The notes below the pieces were generated by a model. That model saw nothing but the letters and a program-made list of their open reading frames with translations, was not told the DNA's origin and did no database searches. From assembly GCA_013812005.1 (NCBI GenBank), contig JACCUE010000163.1:1-9705 (forward strand): a stretch of 9,705 nucleotides of DNA, written 5' to 3'. The DNA comes from Thermoleophilaceae bacterium. Its GTDB lineage: Bacteria > Actinomycetota > Thermoleophilia > Solirubrobacterales > Thermoleophilaceae. Made by a program: the position numbers and the translations under genes. Numbering within the stretch: the stretch's first letter is position 1; every line of letters begins with the position of its first letter. This document shows, piece by piece, positions 7,563-9,705 of the stretch.

Positions 7563-8423
7563 CTATCCGAGAACTCGGGTGCCCCAGCCGAGGCGGTGTA
7601 GCCGGCGCGACCAGAGGAGCGCGCAGGCGAGTTGGATGAGGCCGAGGTAGTTCTCGGCGTTCTTGTCGTAGCGGATCAGGATCGCGCGGCATTTCTGCAG
7701 CCAGGCGATCGTGCGCTCGACCACCCAGCGCCGCGCCGGGTGGGTTTTGTTGCCGGCGGCGTCGAGCTTCTCCTCGCCGATCCGGCGGATATGGGCGACG
7801 TAGCGGGCGGCCTCGCAGCCGGCCTGACCGGTCGGGTTGTCATAGGCCTTGTCGAGACAGAGGTGCTGGACCACCTCGTCGGGATCGGGGCGCTCGACCA
7901 CGATCGCGTCGATCGTCGCGGCGAGGAGCTTGGTGTCGTGGACGTTCGCACCCTCGATCGCGACCCCGAGCGGGCCGCCCGAAGTCTCGACGATGACCGA
8001 CTTCTTGGTCCCCTGTTTGGCTCTGTCAGTGGGATTGGGGCCTCTCTTTGCGCCCTCGAAGCGCGATTTGCCCATCACCCCGTCGGCGGCCTGCCACTCC
8101 CACTCGACGGCGCCGAGCGCCTCGCACTCGCGCACCAGCTGCGCCCAGATCTCCTCGAGCGCGCCGTCGCGAACGAAGCGCTGAAACCAGCCGTGCACAG
8201 TCGAGTCGGGACCGAAGCGCTCGGGCAGGTGGTTCCACTGGCAGCCCGACCGCAGCCGGAAGATGATCGCGTCCAAGACGCGGCGCAGGTCGGCGCGCGG
8301 GCGACCCGTCGGGGCGGGTGGATAGAGACCAGCGAGGATCGGCTCGATCCGCTCCCAGAGCTCGTCAGAGACCTCCCAGATCGTCGCCAGACAGCGCTCG
8401 GCGCTACGCTCGACAGCAGGCAA
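7563..8423 (-). CDS. IS5-family transposase (copy B)
   Basis: 286 aa, colinear with copy A without gaps. The same DDE set is intact: D114 in QAADGVMGKS, D191 in LCLDKAYDNP and E236 in RRWVVERTIAWLQ. Differences from copy A cluster in the N-terminal 20 residues, around 61-70 and 200-210, and at the C-terminus, while the catalytic blocks are identical or nearly so. This pattern indicates purifying selection in separate lineages before the two copies became neighbours. The start is TTG at 8423 with AAGGAG at 8435-8430. The stop TAG lies in the terminal repeat, as in copy A. Confidence 0.94.
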   Translation of the reverse strand: MPAVERSAERCLATIWEVSDELWERIEPILAGLYPPAPTGRPRADLRRVLDAIIFRLRSGCQWNHLPERFGPDSTVHGWFQRFVRDGALEEIWAQLVRECEALGAVEWEWQAADGVMGKSRFEGAKRGPNPTDRAKQGTKKSVIVETSGGPLGVAIEGANVHDTKLLAATIDAIVVERPDPDEVVQHLCLDKAYDNPTGQAGCEAARYVAHIRRIGEEKLDAAGNKTHPARRWVVERTIAWLQKCRAILIRYDKNAENYLGLIQLACALLWSRRLHRLGWGTRVLG

Positions 8424-8457
8424 GGCACGCTCCTTTCGCGAGGTGGTGTGCCTTGCC
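8419..8457 (-). promoter_or_regulatory. Hairpin enclosing SD and start codon of transposase B
   Basis: Same position and design as in copy A: GGCAAGGCACAC (8457-8446) pairs with GCGTGCCTTGCC (8430-8419) at 11 of 12 positions (one A/C mismatch), loop 15 nt. SD AAGGAG is in the loop, and TTG (8423-8421) is in the 3' arm. The loop sequence differs from copy A at several bases while the stem is nearly kept, which supports a selected structure. Confidence 0.6.
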
Positions 8458-8517
8458 GTTTCAGCTCAAGGGGACATAACTCCTGCCAAGCCCGGGCGTT
8501 TTCGGATAGTCACTAAG

Positions 8518-9705
8518 CCTCAATCCACCGTTTTTTTTGGTGGGGTGGGGGAATGAGCGGCTGAGCGTCGTGGATCGGGTGGTTGTGCGTTGTTGTTCGT
8601 TGTCGGGGTGGTGGCGCGGGCTGGTGAAGGTGGATGGCGGGCTTGGCGGGCTTGTGTTCGGGCGTCCGGCAGCGGCGCCGGATGATGCGCGCGCGGTGAG
8701 GTTAGGGGTCGGGCGTTCAGGCGGCGGCGGGGAGCGCCCGGATGCGGGTGAGCGCTTCGATGAAGGCGTGCTGCCAGGGCCAGCGGGCGGGGAGGTGCAG
8801 TGTCCATCGCCGGGCGGTGCGCGTGAGGCGCCCGGGCAGCGCGAACAGCCGGCGGCGGATGGTCGCGGCGGCGCGTGGGGTGGGGTCGGCGAGGCCGAGC
8901 AGGGCGGTCCAGCGCTGCAGGTTGTGGGCGAGGCAGGCGATCACTGTCCAGGCGCTGTTGGCGCTGTAGTGCCCGGAGGGAAAGTGCGCCAGCGCTTGGT
9001 CTTTGAGGTCGCGGATGACGAGCTCGACTTGGGCGTGGGCGCGGTGCTCTGCATCGACCTCATGGATGCGCTCTTGGCGGTTGGTGATGAACGCGTGGTG
9101 GCGCCAGTAGGTAAACAGCTCGGTCTGGTCTTCTTGGGCGGCGAGGTGTACCCGGCGCACGATCAGACGGTCGCCTGCGAGCGTCGTCTCGGCCAGCTCG
9201 CAGACCCCCGAGTCGGGGTAATCGAGCACGGGCTGCCAGGCCTGATCGGGGATCTGGGCGATCAGGTCTGTGATGTGGCGGGCCAGCGCGACGCCGATCG
9301 AGTACTCACAGCCCCGCTCACGCAGCCGCTGACAGACGCGCTTGTTCTGAAATCCCGAGTCGGCCCTGACCACGATCTGCCCGGTCGCGCCGGCCCGGCG
9401 CACGCGGGCGAGCAGCTCGTCGACGAAGCGCAGCGCGCCGCGCTGGGTGTTGGCCTGGCCCTTGCGCTGGCGCACGTGCAACACCTCGCTGGTGTCCGCC
9501 CGGGTGGCGAGGATCGGGTGATAGCCCAGCTCGCCGGTATAGCCATAACCGGCGCCCTGCTTGTCGTGGCCGTGGACCTCCCCGACGAAGGAGTCGACGT
9601 CGATCACCAGCCGGGCGGCGCCCGGGCCCACGCCCGCCCGCCACGCGCGCTTGAGGGCCTCAGCGAGAACACGGTCGAGCTGGCGGACATGGCCGAAGGT
9701 AAACG
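8518..9705 (-). mobile_element. IS1380-family insertion sequence (right end outside window)
   Basis: Mobile element identified by its transposase. The left boundary is placed at about 8518, immediately after CTAAG of copy B, where the sequence changes to CCTCAATCCACCG followed by T8. This boundary cannot be confirmed without the other inverted repeat, which is outside the window. The 199 bp between 8518 and the transposase stop hold no credible gene. They are G/T-rich with a T8 run (8531-8538) flanked by CCACC and GGTGG, and a small TCCGGC/GCCGGA stem at 8665-8682. Confidence 0.6.
8717..9705 (-). CDS. IS1380-family transposase (N-terminus outside window)
   Basis: DDE transposase; about 329 C-terminal codons are visible of an expected 430-480. 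The frame stays open to the window edge: residues TFGHVRQLDRVLAEALKR precede the first internal GTG at 9631, so that GTG is not the start. Catalytic blocks are VIDVDSFVGEVHGHDKQGAG (first Asp), IVVRADSGFQNKRV (second Asp) and AQVELVIRDLKDQALAHFPS (Glu). The family-typical SANSAWTVIACLAHNLQRW follows. The C-terminal tail is Arg/Trp-rich. It is transcribed leftwards like the two IS5 transposases. No frameshift or stop is seen in the visible part, so it may be intact. Confidence 0.93.
   Translation of the reverse strand, partial: FTFGHVRQLDRVLAEALKRAWRAGVGPGAARLVIDVDSFVGEVHGHDKQGAGYGYTGELGYHPILATRADTSEVLHVRQRKGQANTQRGALRFVDELLARVRRAGATGQIVVRADSGFQNKRVCQRLRERGCEYSIGVALARHITDLIAQIPDQAWQPVLDYPDSGVCELAETTLAGDRLIVRRVHLAAQEDQTELFTYWRHHAFITNRQERIHEVDAEHRAHAQVELVIRDLKDQALAHFPSGHYSANSAWTVIACLAHNLQRWTALLGLADPTPRAAATIRRRLFALPGRLTRTARRWTLHLPARWPWQHAFIEALTRIRALPAAA

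Larger units (their letters stand above)
7561..8511 (-). mobile_element. IS5-family insertion sequence, copy B
   Basis: An element of about 951 bp, related to but diverged from copy A. Inward-reading ends are GTCTATCCGAGAACTC (7561-7576) and GACTATCCGAAAACGC (8511-8496), 13 of 16 matching; the second base of the left end departs from the other three ends. Flanks are CTTAG on the left (7555-7559) and CTAAG on the right (8513-8517). The non-coding 5' part shares a 21-bp identical block with copy A (7507-7527 versus 8467-8487). Confidence 0.85.

Noticed and set aside
8525..8543. T8 run as an intrinsic terminator
   Set aside because: The T tract is in the loop, not after the stem, and on the minus strand, where the transposase is transcribed, it is a run of A.
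8520..8807. Minus-strand frame of 95 codons overlapping the end of the IS1380 transposase
   Set aside because: Pro/Ala/Arg/His-rich, in a different frame from the catalytic protein, with no motif; a shadow frame within the IS.

Overview
The window is GC-rich and strongly codon-biased. Every convincing gene lies on the minus strand. ClpC, class II LysS, GreA and an actinobacterial-style Dus in this order suggest an actinomycete; a Thermoleophilia/Solirubrobacterales-like lineage is a guess from gene order and protein flavour, not from a marker gene.

Region 1 (1-6586) is a housekeeping block. In the direction of transcription it reads: a GRDP-like WH-motif protein with a Gly/Cys-rich tail (6586-6047), dusB (tRNA dihydrouridine synthase, overlapping the previous gene by 14 bp), greA (transcript cleavage factor, probably with its own promoter), a VapBC-type toxin-antitoxin pair, lysS, and clpC (AAA+ chaperone/protease subunit, C-terminus cut off by the window edge). 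A candidate terminator follows lysS, and a 12-bp palindrome lies ahead of clpC. The TA pair carries a 22-bp near-palindrome over the antitoxin start codon, as expected of a self-regulated TA operon. It looks like an accessory insertion into a tRNA-modification/transcription/translation block.

Region 2 (about 6600-9705) is mobile DNA. Two related but diverged IS5-family elements (transposases about 79% identical by hand alignment, 286 aa each) stand head-to-tail, separated by CCTTAGG. An IS1380-family element directly abuts the second and runs off the right edge. All three transposases read leftwards, towards the housekeeping block. The first IS5 copy ends only 13-14 bp before the GRDP-like start codon, and its transposase stop codon lies inside its own terminal repeat. 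Read-through from the IS into the GRDP-like/dusB genes is therefore structurally possible, and the native promoter of that operon must have been displaced.

The most interesting non-coding signal is a hairpin conserved in both IS5 copies. Its loop holds the Shine-Dalgarno sequence and its 3' stem holds the TTG start codon, an arrangement that could repress transposase translation. I found no clear undescribed defence or biosynthetic system.
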